Source: Cordylochernes scorpioides | Taxonomy: Eukaryota; Arthropoda; Arachnida; Pseudoscorpiones; Chernetidae | DNA length: 64,000 nt | Assembly: GCA_030710605.1 (NCBI GenBank) | Contig: CP092864.1 | Location: 144,955,261 to 145,019,260, forward strand | Direction: 5' to 3' | Part shown: positions 1 through 10,056 of the stretch, one piece after another | Numbering within the stretch: position 1 is the stretch's first letter | How the letters are laid out: every line of letters begins with the position of its first letter | The notes under the pieces: model-generated | Told to the model about the DNA's origin: nothing | Seen by the model: the letters and a program-made list of their open reading frames with translations, nothing else | Database searches by the model: none | Position numbers and translations under genes: made by a program

Positions 1-110
1 AAAGTATTCAATACGGGATTCGAAACAGGTCGTGTTTTCCGGATCTCAGCGGAAACTATCACTCCTCCACCATCCCTCTATTGTAGAAATTTATTATTTT
101 ATAAGGTTGT
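1..110 (-). repeat. SINE-like tRNA-derived head, partial
   Basis: Read on the minus strand, this contains a pol III B-box-like motif (GTTTCGAATCCCG). The same segment recurs at about 838-950, so it is one end of an interspersed SINE-like repeat. It is cut by the window edge. The body seems related to the more abundant SINE family (see 11512-11805) but carries a different head. Confidence 0.5.
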
Positions 111-602
111 CCCAAAGGTTCGTTTTTTTTTTCTTGTCCCAGGTCTGGACTTCAAGTCTAGACCAGATCCTGAAGGTCTCTTTATCACCTCGATGACCAC
201 AGCCGGTGTAGATGTCTGTTCGGCAATGCCCGATGTGATGTGTTCTGGGCTCGCTGGAGAATCCTGACATTTGGTGCAATTCGGAAAGGTTTTGGATCCA
301 CTTGTGAAAATCATTGGACGTAAATGGCCTGTTCTAAGATGGGAAAGCATGGTGAAGTCTGATCTGTTAAGCTGTGAGTTGGGTTTCAGGAGGGGAGTTT
401 TCCCATCAAACCAGCGGAGTTTGATGTTATTTTGATAATCATGATTAAATTTTATTTTCAGTCTGTTAGAGTGATCATTTTTTGTTGGAAGGGTTGAGGA
501 TATTTTTGGTTCGTAAACACTTGCAACATATTCCGAATATATATACATATAATATTTATCCAAATTCTTATTTTTGCAAGTTTGTACGAAATTTTGGGAC
601 AA
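99..602 (-). pseudogene. Non-LTR retrotransposon (Jockey/R1-like) RNase H tail fragment
   Basis: An open reading stretch of 167 codons on the minus strand includes a segment reading LSHLRTGHLRPM, then PNCTKCQDSPASPEHI. This matches the end of the RNase H region and the following C-x2-C...H zinc-like motif of arthropod Jockey/I-type LINE polymerases. Only this C-terminal piece is present: no reverse transcriptase or endonuclease domain lies nearby. The reading frame after the motif is not LINE-like and probably runs into SINE sequence. A dead 5'-truncated LINE copy is the best reading. Confidence 0.6.
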
Positions 603-603
603 C

Positions 604-950
604 CTTTTAATGTAAAAACATAAGAATGAGAGCTGATAAATTCAATTTTTATCAGGCAGAGTGTTTTCTTGCAATTAGAATAGAAGAAACAAGATGTAAT
701 TTAACCACAAAGTATACCAATAAATGGCTTATAAAGATGTTGTAGCAGTATTGAGACCAAACCTATTCAATTCAAACTTCCTTGCACTTAGTGGCAGGAT
801 CGAACATATCCAAAAACCGGAGGCCATTAAAGCAGAAAAAAGTACTCAAAGCGGGATTTGAAACAGGTCGTGTTTTTTGGATCTCAACGGAAAATATCAT
901 TCTTCCACTATCCCCCGATTGTAGAAATTTATCATTCTATAAAGTTGTCC
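604..950 (-). repeat. SINE-like repeat, second copy
   Basis: Positions 838-950 repeat the tRNA-like head seen at 1-110, and 604-780 is a body segment that recurs at about 1250-1440 (shared landmarks CATAAGAATGAGA and the TTTTTATCAGGNAGAGTGTTTT stretch). The two body copies have diverged by point changes and small indels. No coding potential is visible. Confidence 0.5.
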
Positions 951-1057
951 CGTGAACCCGTGAACATCTGCAACAAATTCAGAATATATATCCATATATA
1001 TATATATGAAAAAACAATAGAAAAAAATAAAAGATAAGTGGGTCAGGTGTTGATATT

Positions 1058-1180
1058 AAAAATAAAGAAGGCATCTCCTGACCACGAGCACATACGCTTT
1101 ATAGAAGGCAGAGCGCTATCTGGTGGAACAGAAATCAACTAAACATTTATTTAGCCTGTTCCCAGATATTTGGCAATTTT
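1058..1180. repeat. Penelope-derived fragment
   Basis: The stretch with AAGGCATCTCCTGACCACGA followed by GGAACAGAAATCAACTAAAC closely matches 6177-6290, which lies next to a hammerhead motif in another Penelope-like remnant. No coding sequence or hammerhead is present here. Confidence 0.45.
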
Positions 1181-1249
1181 TCATATATATATATATTTAC
1201 AAATTCTATTTTTGCAAGTGTTTACGATCTTTTAGGACATCCTTGTAAG

Positions 1250-1440
1250 GTAAAAACATAAGAATGAGATCTAATAATTTCAATTTTTATCAGGTAGAGT
1301 GTTTTTCTTGCAATTAGAAAGGAAGAAACAAGATGTTAACACTCTTGAAAACAGACCATGGTATTTAACTATAAAGTATTCCAATAAATTGCTTATAAAG
1401 ATGTTATAACGGTATCGACACCAAACCTATTTAATCTGAA
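1250..1440. repeat. Interspersed repeat, copy of 604-780
   Basis: A diverged duplicate of the body segment at 604-780. After it (1440-1677) I see unique AT-rich sequence with no gene. Confidence 0.5.
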
Positions 1441-1677
1441 GTGGAGCGAAGGAAAATCGATCTGCTCTAAGGAACAGTGGACCTTTCGATCTGGGCGACC
1501 TCTATGGCAACCTCTGACCTTATATTGCCCTCCCATGTCAATAGATTTATAGAACTTTCCTTAATGGTACAGTACATCTGTTAGCTTTCTGGGTCTCATA
1601 ACTGATGGTTAGTTTGTGGCTTGGATTTCAATCCTGATACTAGACATTTATAATTATTGCATTTTTATATTGCATTC

Positions 1678-2990
1678 ACACTCATGGAAAAAAAAATAGA
1701 GAAGAGGGAAATTTTTGTTCACATTTGATCATCTCGTGTTTCTTCAATAAAGGTCACTGTGTATCAAATATCTTTCAGTGATATTATATGAATTCCGATG
1801 TAAAACAACAACACTGCGTATTTAAAACCACCGGTCTTATACAGATTCACCACAGGAAGAAAGGAATCATAGATGGAGCTCCTGTACTCCAGGCAGAGCA
1901 GCACCCAATAACAGCCTGAATCCCGATATACAACAACAACATAGCCTAATTAAAACCACCGGTCTTATACAGATTCACCACAGGAAGAAAGGAAGTATAG
2001 ATGGAGCTCCTGTACTCCAGGCAGAGCAGCACCCAATAACAGCCTGAATCCCGATATACAACAACAACATAGCCTAATTAAAACCACCGGTCTTATACAG
2101 ATTCACCACAGGAAGAAAAGAAGTATAGATGGAGCTCCTGTACTCCAGGCAGAGCAGCACCCAATAACAGCCTGAATCCCGATATACAACAATAACATAG
2201 CCTAATTAAAACCACCGGTCTTATACAGATTCACCACAGGAAGAAAGGAAGTATAGATGGAGCTCCAATACTCCAGGAAGCGCAGCACCCAACAATAGCC
2301 TGAATCCCGATATACAACAACAACATAACCTAATTAAAACCACCGGTCTTATACAGATCCACCACAGGAAGAAAGGAAGTATAGATGGAGCTCCAATACT
2401 CCAGGCAGAGCAGCACTCAACAATAGCCTGAATCCCGATATACAACAACAACATAGCCTTATTAAAACCACCGGTCTTATACAGATTCACCAGAGGAAGA
2501 AAGGAAGTATAGATGGAACTCCTGTACTCCAGGCAGAGCAGCACTCAACAATAGCCTGAATCCCGATATACAACAACAACATAGCCTTATTAAAACCACC
2601 GGTCTTATACAGATTCACCACAGGAAGAAAGGAAGCATAGATGGAGCTCCTATACTCCAGGAAGCGCAGCACCCAACAACAGCCTAAATCCCGATATACA
2701 ACAACACTGCCTAATTAAAACCACCGGTCTTATACAGATTCACCACAGGAAGAAAGGAAGCATAGATGGAGCTCCTATACTCCAGGAAGCGCAGCACCCA
2801 ACAACAGCCTAAATCCCGATATACAACAACACTGCCTAATTAAAACCACCGGTCTTATACAGATTCACCACAGGAAGAAAGGAAGTACAGTTAGAGCTCC
2901 TATACTCCAAACAGAGCAGCACCCAACAGCCTGAATCCCGATTAACATGATAAAAAGTACAACTTCCTAAAGTTTTGTCCATTAGTGTAT
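1678..2990 (-). mobile_element. MITE family A copy holding a 127-bp satellite array
   Basis: The ends ACACTCATGG at 1678 and CCATTAGTGTA at 2979-2990 are terminal inverted repeats of an abundant MITE in this window (consensus TACACTCATGGACAAAACTT, TA target). The conserved internal landmark CTTCAATAAAGGTCACTGT is at about 1743. The array sits exactly inside the MITE landmark CTGAATCCCGATATACATG, whose first half precedes the array and whose second half (ACATGATAAAAAGTAC) follows it. The TA flank suggests the Tc1/mariner superfamily. Confidence 0.7.
1791..2940. repeat. Tandem array, about 127-bp unit, about 9 copies
   Basis: Each unit runs from GAATCCCGATATACAACAAC through ACCACCGGTCTTATACAG and GGAGCTCC to CAGCACCCAA(T/C)A. 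Copies begin near 1791, 1918, 2045, 2175, 2303, 2431, 2559, 2690 and 2814. They differ mainly at a few positions (CAGGCAGAG versus CAGGAAGCG, one ACA triplet), so amplification is recent. A single diverged unit ending in a CA microsatellite occurs at 15325-15445. Open frames inside are simply the repeat read through. Confidence 0.9.
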
Positions 2991-3056
2991 TTTGGACAGT
3001 CACACTCAACAAAATGCACATACACATGAACTATAACGTTCTTCCCTGATTTATAT

Positions 3057-3335
3057 ATATTATAAAATAAATGAAGTTTCCAGGGTTAAGTTTCTTGTTC
3101 AACTTTTTATTTTCAAGCTTTCGGACTTGTCATTCCTTCAACAGGAGTATCACGTTAACAACTTAATAATTAATACAATTTTTATATAAACATTATATTT
3201 ATATGTATAAAAAATTGTATTAATTATTAAGTTTTTAACGTGATAATCATGTTGAAGGACTGACAAGTCCGAAAGCTTGAAAATAAAAAGTTGAACAAGA
3301 AACTTAACCCTGGAAGCTTCATTTATTTTATAATA
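3057..3335. mobile_element. Foldback element with Penelope-like ends
   Basis: Two arms of about 135 bp are near-perfect reverse complements about a centre near 3196. Outer sequence is TATAAAATAAATGAAG on the left and CTTCATTTATTTTATA on the right. Each arm carries TTGAAGG...TCCGAAAGCTTG pointing outward, the layout of a decayed hammerhead (GAAA followed by self-complementary AGCT). No transposase is present. I read it as a shortened inverted pair of Penelope 3' ends; a classical foldback MITE is the alternative. Confidence 0.65.
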
Positions 3336-3693
3336 ACACATGAACTATGTTCACGGTAAACTTCAATTAATAGAATGATGGAAATTTGATGTTTTATTTA
3401 CATAAAAAAAGAGATTAAGTTCGAATATTAAAAGATAGAAAAAACAAGCTTTAATCAGAAATATAAAATATTTAAAATGTAAAAGAATAATTTATTAGTG
3501 AGAAATTTTGAAACAAGAGTTTATTTATTAATTTAAAATGGCAAGTTTTCAAACATTATCTCATCATAAACTGAAACTTAAAAGCTTGCCATATTTTGAA
3601 ACTAATATATATACTCTCTTCTCTTGTTCCTTAATATTGATAAATTGTGGCTTTATTAGCTAGTATCACGGTATTTTCTAATTGAAAGACAAA

Positions 3694-5048
3694 TACACTC
3701 ATGGGCAGTACTTAAGGAAGTTGTACCTTTTAGCATGTATATCGGGATTCAGACAATAACTCTGAAAGATACACTCATGGGCAGTACTTAAGGGAGTTGT
3801 ACCTTTTAGCATGTATATCGGGATTCAGACAATAACTCTGAAAGATACACTCATGGACAGTACTTAAGAAAGTTTTACCTTTTAGCACGTATATCGGGAT
3901 TCAGACAATAACTCTGAAAGATACACTCATGGACGAGTACTTAAGGAAGTTGTACCTTTTAGCATGTATATCGGGATTCAGACAATAACTCTGAAAGATA
4001 CACTCATGGACAGTACTTAAGGAAGTTGTACCTTTTAGCATGTATATCGGGATTCAGACAATAACTGTGAAAGATACACTAATCGACGAAACTTGAGGAA
4101 GTTTTACCTTTTAGCATGTATATCGGGTTTAAGAAAATAACTCTGAAAGATACACTCATGGGAAAAACTTAACGAACTTTTGCCTTTTAGCATGTATATC
4201 AGTATTCATACAATAACTTTGAAAAATACTCTCATGGGCAGCACTTAAGGAAGTTGTACCTTTCAGCATGTATATCGGGATTCAGGCAATAACTCTGAAA
4301 GATACACTCATGGACAAACCTTAAGTATGTTGTACCTTTTAGCATGTATATCGGAATTCCGACAATAACTCTGAAAGATAGACACATGAACAGCACTTAA
4401 GGAAGTTATACCTTTTAGCATGTATATCGGGATACAGACAATAACTCTGAAAAATACACTCATGGACAAACCTTAAGTATGTTGTACCTTTTAGCATGTA
4501 TATCGGAATTCCGACAATAACTCTGAAAGATAGACACATGAACAGCACTTAAGGAAGTTTTACCTTTTAGCATATATAGCGGGATTCAGGCAATAACACT
4601 GAAAGATACACTCATGGGCAGTACTTAAGGGAGTTGTACCTTTTAGCATGTATATCGGGATTCAGACAATAACTCTGAAAGATACACTCATGGACAGTAC
4701 TTAAGAAAGTTGTACCTTTCAGCATGTATATCGGGATTCAGACAATAACTCTGAAAGATACACTCATGGACAAAACTTAAGGAAGTTTTACCTCTTAGCA
4801 TGTATATCGGGATTGAGACAATAACTCTGAAAGATACACACATGAAAAGTACTTAAGGAAGTTTTACCTTTTAGCATGTATATCGGGATTCAGACAATAA
4901 CTCTGAAAGATATTTAATACACTCTGACCTTTATTGAAGAGACACGAGATAACCAAGAGTGAACAAAGTTGACTCTGTCTCCTTCCAAATAAAGAGACGA
5001 CTGGAGACATCAAACTTTACACTTCCTTAAGTTTTGTCTATGAGTGTA
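3694..5048 (+). mobile_element. MITE family A copy expanded by a 76-bp array
   Basis: The left end is TACACTCATGGGCAGTACTT and the right end is CTTAAGTTTTGTCTATGAGTGTA. About 16 head-to-tail copies of the left-terminal ~76-bp segment (through TTAGCATGTATATCGGGATTC to ACTCTGAAAGA) fill 3694-4915. The usual MITE middle follows once (CTTTATTGAAGAGACACGAG, ACTCTGTCTCCTTCC), then the right end. So a normal ~200-bp MITE has had one end amplified in place. Confidence 0.8.
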
Positions 5049-5091
5049 TCTGCTATGTTTGAAAGTGTAAAACCTGGTTAATTTCTTCTTG

Positions 5092-5187
5092 CTTATTCCT
5101 AGTACACGTGGTACAGACCATGATAATCATGGTGGCTAACCACCAATTAGGCGACTGCTTTTAATGTAAGTGCACCACACTAGAAGG
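5092..5187 (-). repeat. SINE-1 3' fragment
   Basis: The landmarks CCTAGTACACGTGGTACAGA, ATAATCATGGTGG and GGCGACTGCTTTTAATGTAA match the 3' portion of SINE-1 (full copy at 11512-11805). The tRNA-like head is missing. Confidence 0.65.
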
Positions 5188-5189
5188 TA

Positions 5190-5371
5190 AATACTTCCTT
5201 AAGTACTTTTCATGTGTGTATCTTTCAGTGTTATTGCCTGAATCACGCTATACATGCTAAAAGGTAAAAATTCCTTAAGTACTGTTCATGTGTGTATCTT
5301 TCAGAGTTATTGTCGGAATTCCGATATACATGCTAAAAGGTACAACAAACTTAAGGTTTGTCCATGAGTGT
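5190..5371 (-). repeat. MITE family A terminal units
   Basis: Just over two reversed copies of the MITE-A terminal segment (ATACATGCTAAAAGGTA, GTCCATGAGTGTA). The last base pair of the MITE end is directly followed by U6 snRNA sequence. Confidence 0.75.
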
Positions 5372-5389
5372 ACACGCTTGTTCGGCGGT

Positions 5390-5429
<40 letters not shown>

Positions 5430-5476
5430 GGCCCCATGCGCAAGGATGACACGCAAAATCGTGAAGCGTTCCATAT
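5370..5476 (+). ncRNA. U6 spliceosomal snRNA copy, probably a pseudogene
   Basis: The central region is almost identical to animal U6: CATATACTAAAATTGGAACG, then AGAGAAGATTAGCATGGCCC (ACAGAGA box), AAGGATGACACGC, and GTGAAGCGTTCCATAT. U6 pairs with U4 and U2 and forms the catalytic core of the spliceosome in the nucleus. Oddities: an extra A in GCCCCATGCGCAAGG, an altered 5' stem, and no T-run terminator (TATATACACG follows). The upstream flank is the end of a MITE, so a normal upstream pol III promoter (PSE/TATA) is unlikely. I favour a retroposed or displaced pseudogene. Confidence 0.85.
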
Positions 5477-5479
5477 ATA

Positions 5480-5690
5480 CACGTGTGAAAAGGAGTTCGA
5501 CTTTGTTCTCACAGATGTGCCAGAGTCCGTTAAGTTACTTGCACTCGCATGTGGGGTTAGACCTTTCCAAGAATAGGTAGCCATTGAGCTTTTTTTTTTT
5601 AATCAGAAAAAAGTGCCCAATGCGGGAAATGAACCAGGTAGTAGCGGTCGAAAAGCAAAGGTTTAGACCATCCTTCCAACTACCCCCCCA
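5480..5690 (-). repeat. SINE-1 copy, 3'-truncated
   Basis: The minus strand begins with the tRNA-like head near 5690 (GGTCTAAAC, then an altered B box) and continues through the body landmarks (GTGCAAGTAACTTAACGG region) to about 5480, where it meets the U6 copy. The 3' A-tail region is lost. Confidence 0.7.
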
Positions 5691-5960
5691 TATCTGGTTA
5701 ATACCTTTGCTCAGTGCCACCTGACTTCAGGTTTTATTTTATTTACATCTTGAATTCTTCTGATATTTTTATAAACTTGTTTTGTATTGGCCCATACCTG
5801 TACACGCAGAGAAATAATCAATCTGCGATATATATGAATATATAACTCCACACGGGATCTAATGGAATCCTCACAATCTACCAAAGAGGTGTTTTGCTGG
5901 CAATATGGCTGGGCCAAATCTATTGGCAAAACATAGATGGAAAATTTGCCGGGAGGAAAT
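5690..5960. other. No gene seen; Penelope-related flank
   Basis: Unique sequence followed at 5884-5980 by a segment (AGAGGTGTTTTGCTGGCA, GGTCGCCTCTCCCGTTG) that resembles the flank of the hammerhead element at 40745-41090. Small open frames here have no recognisable product. Confidence 0.4.
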
Positions 5961-6660
5961 TAATCCATGGAAGCAATGGTCGCCTCTCCCGTTGTGAAAA
6001 TCAAGGTGTTATAACATTTTAAAGTGTGTGTTATAACACTTTGATAAAGGTCGGCGTTCAGCCAACTGAAATATTGGTAAAATGAGTGATATTTTGATCC
6101 AATATATGCCTTTTTAATTAAAGATTTATTTATGGATTGCTCTATTTTCAAAATACACTCATATATATTAAAGACAAAGAAGGCATATCCTGACCACAAG
6201 CATATGTGCTTTACAGAAGGCAGAACGCCATCTAGTGGAACAGAAATCAACTAAACATTGATTTAGCCTGTTCCCTGATATTTGGCCAACCCATTTTCTT
6301 GATAAATCAAGAAAAGCAATACACGAACGCGTTTCGCGCTGTTGGCGCTCATCAGCGTGGAGCAGGCTGAACCACTGCGATAAAAAAATCTTTTTGGTCC
6401 CAGAAGGCTTCTTGAGAAAAAAAATAGAGTATTTAAAACCAAACTTGCGTAAATAGGCTTAACATGTGGAAAAATAATAGCATTTTTTTATAGAAATAAT
6501 ATTTCTAATAAATTTAAATATATATATCAAATTTAATTCGCTCCTTTTTTAAAAAAATGATTGAACTTTCTAGGTAAGTCGAAATTTGTCATTTTTAAAA
6601 ACAGCGCGAAACGCGTTCCTGATTTATCAAGAAAATCAGTTAGTCAAATATCAGGCAGTG
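5960..6660. mobile_element. Penelope-like remnant with inverted hammerhead pair
   Basis: Contains a hammerhead-like motif at 6039-6075 (+), the shared segment AACAGAAATCAACTAAACAT at 6238, a full hammerhead at 6321-6360 (-), and a half-copy of the same hammerhead at about 6600-6640 (+; GCGCGAAACGCGTT). The duplicated flank with TGATTTATCAAGAAAA on both sides of the pair shows the two halves are inverted relative to each other. No reverse transcriptase is left. Confidence 0.55.
6321..6360 (-). ncRNA. Hammerhead ribozyme, type I layout
   Basis: Read on the minus strand: stem I strand CACG, core CTGATGA, stem II GCGC-CAACA-GCGC (four perfect pairs), core GAAA, stem III ACGCGT, cleavage triplet GTT, stem I strand CGTG. 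All conserved core bases are present. The self-complementary stem III allows only a 2-nt loop in a monomer, so a dimer is likely. Penelope-like elements of arthropods are known to carry such motifs. Confidence 0.85.
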
Positions 6661-7620
6661 TTAAACTATTTCAGAAAAAGAACGTAAAAAGCCCGAAAGA
6701 TAGAGATAATAAAATTATTTACAATAAACTTATCTTTAAATATATTTTAAATAATAATATAGCAAAATAAATTCTAATTTTCGAAAAAAAAAAAACTTTA
6801 ATTAACCTAATTTATTACCAAAAGAATAAAAATATTGAACATTTAATAAAATAGAAAACATATTAAACACGCCTATTAATTATAGTTTGAAACATAGTTT
6901 GAAAATCCTATTATAGAACAAAAAATAATATCCAAAAGTATAAAATATTGAACATAAAATTATATATAAAAAACATATAATAAACGATCACATTAATTAT
7001 AAAGTTTGAAACATTGTTTAAACATACCATTATAGAACAATAGTGTTTGATCTCCTAGGTAACTAATATGTTTAATTTTAAGAAAATAAATATTTGTGGA
7101 AAACAAACTTTTTAATAATAAAAAAGATAAATTTTGCTAGAGGAAGGGGAGCCAATAAGAAGTTACATTTCCTGCCACTAGAGGGAGTTACTATCTCACA
7201 GATCAATAGGTAACCCCCCTTCTTCCCCCAAATGGAATGCCTTTCCTCCAATATTAGTTTTTGTTCCTTTTTTTTTTCGTCTGCAGGGCAAAAATTAGCT
7301 TACATTTTAATCTACCATCAATTGAGAGCCCCTGTTTAAATATAATCGCCATTTTTAGGCCTTTTTTTTTTTAGATAAATGATTTTTTTTCTAGAAGTTA
7401 ATACGTTTAAAAATTATGTTTAAGTATGGGCTATGTACAAAGGTATTAATATATTGAATTTTCATTTTTTAAAATGTATATTAAATTTTAAATAGTATAT
7501 TATTACCATAACTCTTTTGTTTTCTAGATAACCGTATGCTATATTCTATAAGTTCTTTTATTTGATTCATTCTATATTTAAATGTAAATATGCAAATATG
7601 ATATTTATAAAGCTCTATTT
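6660..7620. other. AT-rich stretch, no gene
   Basis: Mostly A/T with homopolymer runs. I see no coding frame with a recognisable product, no RNA gene and no clear repeat. Confidence 0.6.
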
Positions 7621-7624
7621 ATTC

Positions 7625-7715
7625 TTTATTTTTTAGGTTTGGTAGAGCATTGGTTCAAACAGACGAATTTAGACAATGACGTCCCGGGTTCGAATCTCGA
7701 TTGGTCACTTTATTT
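7625..7715 (+). repeat. tRNA-like SINE head or tRNA pseudogene
   Basis: GGTTTGGTAGAGCATTGG resembles a pol III A box and CGGGTTCGAATCTCG a B box, spaced as in a tRNA, followed by a T-rich tract. The T stem does not pair cleanly, so it is not an intact tRNA. Confidence 0.45.
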
Positions 7716-7919
7716 ATTTTTTTTTTTTTGAAGATATTTGCTTCAGTAGGAATTCTCATTATTACTAAATGCTAAAGTCCAAACAGGGTAACCAAAAAGG
7801 GCTTAGGTAGCTAAGTGTAAAAGTCGAACTGCTTTCTGTTGGATAGTATTTTCAAATATTTTTTATTCATTTAACTATTATATTCTGTGGATTAATAATC
7901 TGTGGTGTTGAGTTTATGT

Positions 7920-8100
7920 ATATTAGTGGCTCATCAGTGGTGAAAACCGCTGGGAGGGTTCACCACTGATGAGCCAGGCCTTCCCATTAATTTTTCCATT
8001 GCAGTAAGGGCAGTAGAAATTGTTTACTTTTTAAAAGAATCATACGCGTCTATAATAGTTTCAAATTTTAAACAACAGATGGTGCGCTAATGTATCATAG
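7920..8100 (+). repeat. Permuted-hammerhead-like repeat (family P)
   Basis: Carries the family P core GGGAGGGTTCACCACTGATG with flanks TTTTCCATTGCAGTAAGGGC and ACGCGTCTATAATAGTTTC shared by several other copies. In this copy GGCTCATCAGTGGTGAA precedes AACCGCTGGGAGGG and its exact complement follows, giving a perfect 17-bp hairpin. Confidence 0.6.
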
Positions 8101-8269
8101 TAGAAGTTTGTTTTATGGGTAAAATAAACATTCTGCGCTTATTAGGTGCGATATTAGGTGCGATATTGAAATATTTACGTCTAATACAGAGGAAACAAAC
8201 AGAACACCAAACAAATTAAAACTTAGAATTAAATATTTACAAATTTAAATGTATTATCCTATAGAGTTC

Positions 8270-8600
8270 ATATAATTAATAGCGACCCTTCAAATTGCTA
8301 CTTCTGCAATGTTGGAATCCAAGACAATTTGGTCCATTATCTATTCCATTGTCCATTTCTACAGGAAAAGAGACAGGAAATTCACGAAATTTCGAGGCTA
8401 ACTCACTATAATAAACAACATGTATATAAAATTTTTACTACTCTCCTTCTGGATAAAACATTTGTTTATAAATATTTAAAATTTTTCAAGATGATTGATA
8501 AAATGAGGGAAGAAGTGCTCAACTCCACAGACAACGGCTGCTTGCCCCCCCTCCTCTCTAAATTGCTTTTCCTCCTCACTCATGTACATATATAACCTTT
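8270..8600 (+). pseudogene. LINE polymerase C-terminal tail
   Basis: The plus strand reads CYFCNVGIQDNLVHYLFHCP, the C-x2-C...H...C zinc-like motif at the end of R1/I-type LINE polymerases, and continues for about 80 codons to a stop near 8595. Everything upstream, including the reverse transcriptase, is missing. Confidence 0.55.
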
Positions 8601-8840
8601 TAGGGCATTCCCCTTGTAAGACAATAGTGTCTTAATAGAGGTTTTGTTGTCGTTGAGTTCATAAAATTTATATAGACAAAGTGGCTGAGGTAAAAGAGTT
8701 AGATAATTTAGATCAGGGAACAAACGATGTCTCACTTCTGTAAAGTTCGGACAGTCGTAGATGAGATGAAGAGCAGTTTGTTCAGTATAAAGATATAAGG
8801 CGTTTTGTGTGCGTGTGTGTTGCTTTATATTTATATTATC

Positions 8841-9290
8841 AACTAGCCGAATGACCCGGGAAACGCCCGGGTTTTACCCGATTAAATGTTTTATTAAAAT
8901 ACTATTCTTTACAATTATAAATTGGCGTCGTGGATGGCACTCTTTTGAAACGTCCCGCTTCAACCTTTGTGTGTTTTTAAAATACAAAAATAAATATGTA
9001 AATTTTCACAACGATATTTGAAAATTGTATTATTTAGATTTTTTGTATGCATATATTTAAAATCTGATATATACATAAAATGATATGATAATGATAGCAA
9101 GTGATTTCTTGTTCCTACCCTGTCATTACGTCACTCAAGGTCACCGTCGCGCCACGTGGTGGCGCAGCAAACGGTGACACCTGAATGGCGCTCTCCTATT
9201 GGCTCGCTTCGATCACGCCACCAAAAGCAAACGGTGACAGAACGCATGACGCTGATAACTGTATATAGAATATCTAGGTAAGCTGAAACC
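8841..9290 (-). mobile_element. Helitron-like 3' end
   Basis: On the minus strand a GC-rich hairpin (CCCGGGCGTTTCCCGGG) is followed by TCATTCGG and CTAGT at 8842, the hairpin-then-CTAG layout of Helitron 3' termini. A second copy ends at 43122. The flank shares ACGTCACTCAAGGTCAC with a reverse-oriented segment near 16290. No Rep/helicase gene is present, and the other end is not defined. Confidence 0.5.
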
Positions 9291-9489
9291 CCACCGATAT
9301 CAAAAGTTATGAATTCTACAATACTCCGTTTACTACTCTAACACACCCAAATCTCTGAACATTGAAAATCAGAAGAGCATATTCTGAAACTAGAATACAA
9401 ATATGCTTGAATATATTACGATGCACTAGCGCGCCATCTGTTATCAAATTACGAAACTATTTTAGACGCGTAATATTCTTTTTAAAATA

Positions 9490-9620
9490 AAACAATTTCT
9501 CCCAGTTGTGAAGGTTCACCACTGATGAGCCAGGCCCTCCCATTAATTTTTCCATTGCAGTAAGGGCAGTAGAAATTATTTTAAAAAGAAATATTACGCG
9601 TCTATAATAGTTTCGTAATT
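9490..9620 (+). repeat. Family P fragment
   Basis: GAAGGTTCACCACTGATGAG plus the shared TTTTCCATTGCAGTAAGGGC and TACGCGTCTATAATAG flanks. The upstream GAAA half is missing. Confidence 0.6.
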
Positions 9621-9639
9621 TGATGCTTGAATATGTTTA

Positions 9640-9890
9640 TAAAAAGATGATTGACCGTATTAAAATATAGAGTACCTCTCCCTTCAAAATAGACGATAGA
9701 ACTAAGTGTCATCTATTAACAGTCTCTACAAACTAGCAGAATCGGGTCGTTGACAAAGCCACAACACCAACTTTGGCAAACTGAGAAGCGTCCACCTAGA
9801 GACCATGGTTTCGGGCTAATGGTCTTCGTCAGTGTAGTGCGGACTTTATTTCATGAGATAAACACAAGGGGTCTAATAAAATCTTCAGAA
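9640..9890 (-). mobile_element. Penelope-like remnant
   Basis: Related to 40745-41090: both have the CCTCTCCCTTCAAAATAGAC segment, an AAAGCCACAACACCA / TGGTGTTGTGGCTTT segment and a hammerhead. No coding sequence. Confidence 0.55.
9793..9838 (-). ncRNA. Hammerhead ribozyme, stem II weakened
   Basis: The minus strand has core CTGACGA, core GAAA, self-complementary stem III ACCATGGT and cleavage triplet GTC. Stem II (AGAC...GCCC) has mismatches compared with the related copy at 40886, apparently from G-to-A changes, so activity is doubtful. Confidence 0.7.
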
Positions 9891-9893
9891 CTA

Positions 9894-10054
9894 CAGTTAA
9901 ACCTGTCTATAGCGCCTTCCTCTCTATAGCGCCCGATTTTAAATACATAGTACGATGCGATTTACATTAAAAGTGACCTGTCTATAGCACCCCCTCTCTA
10001 TAGCACCCTATTTTGGTGAGTCCCAAGAGGGGGCGCTATAGACAGGTTTAACTG
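9894..10054. mobile_element. Pogo/Tigger-like MITE, 161 bp
   Basis: Terminal inverted repeats CAGTTAAACCTGTCTATAGC (left) and GCTATAGACAGGTTTAACTG (right) are perfect over 20 bp and flanked by TA on both sides (9892-9893, 10055-10056). No coding capacity; it would need a pogo-type transposase in trans. Confidence 0.85.
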
Positions 10055-10056
10055 TA

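Noticed and set aside
2221-3027. Hydrophobic repetitive frames on the minus strand
   Set aside because: They come from the 127-bp satellite and MITE sequence, with no independent sign of coding.
5370-5476. Functional U6 gene
   Set aside because: It has an internal insertion, no T-run terminator and a MITE terminus in place of the promoter.
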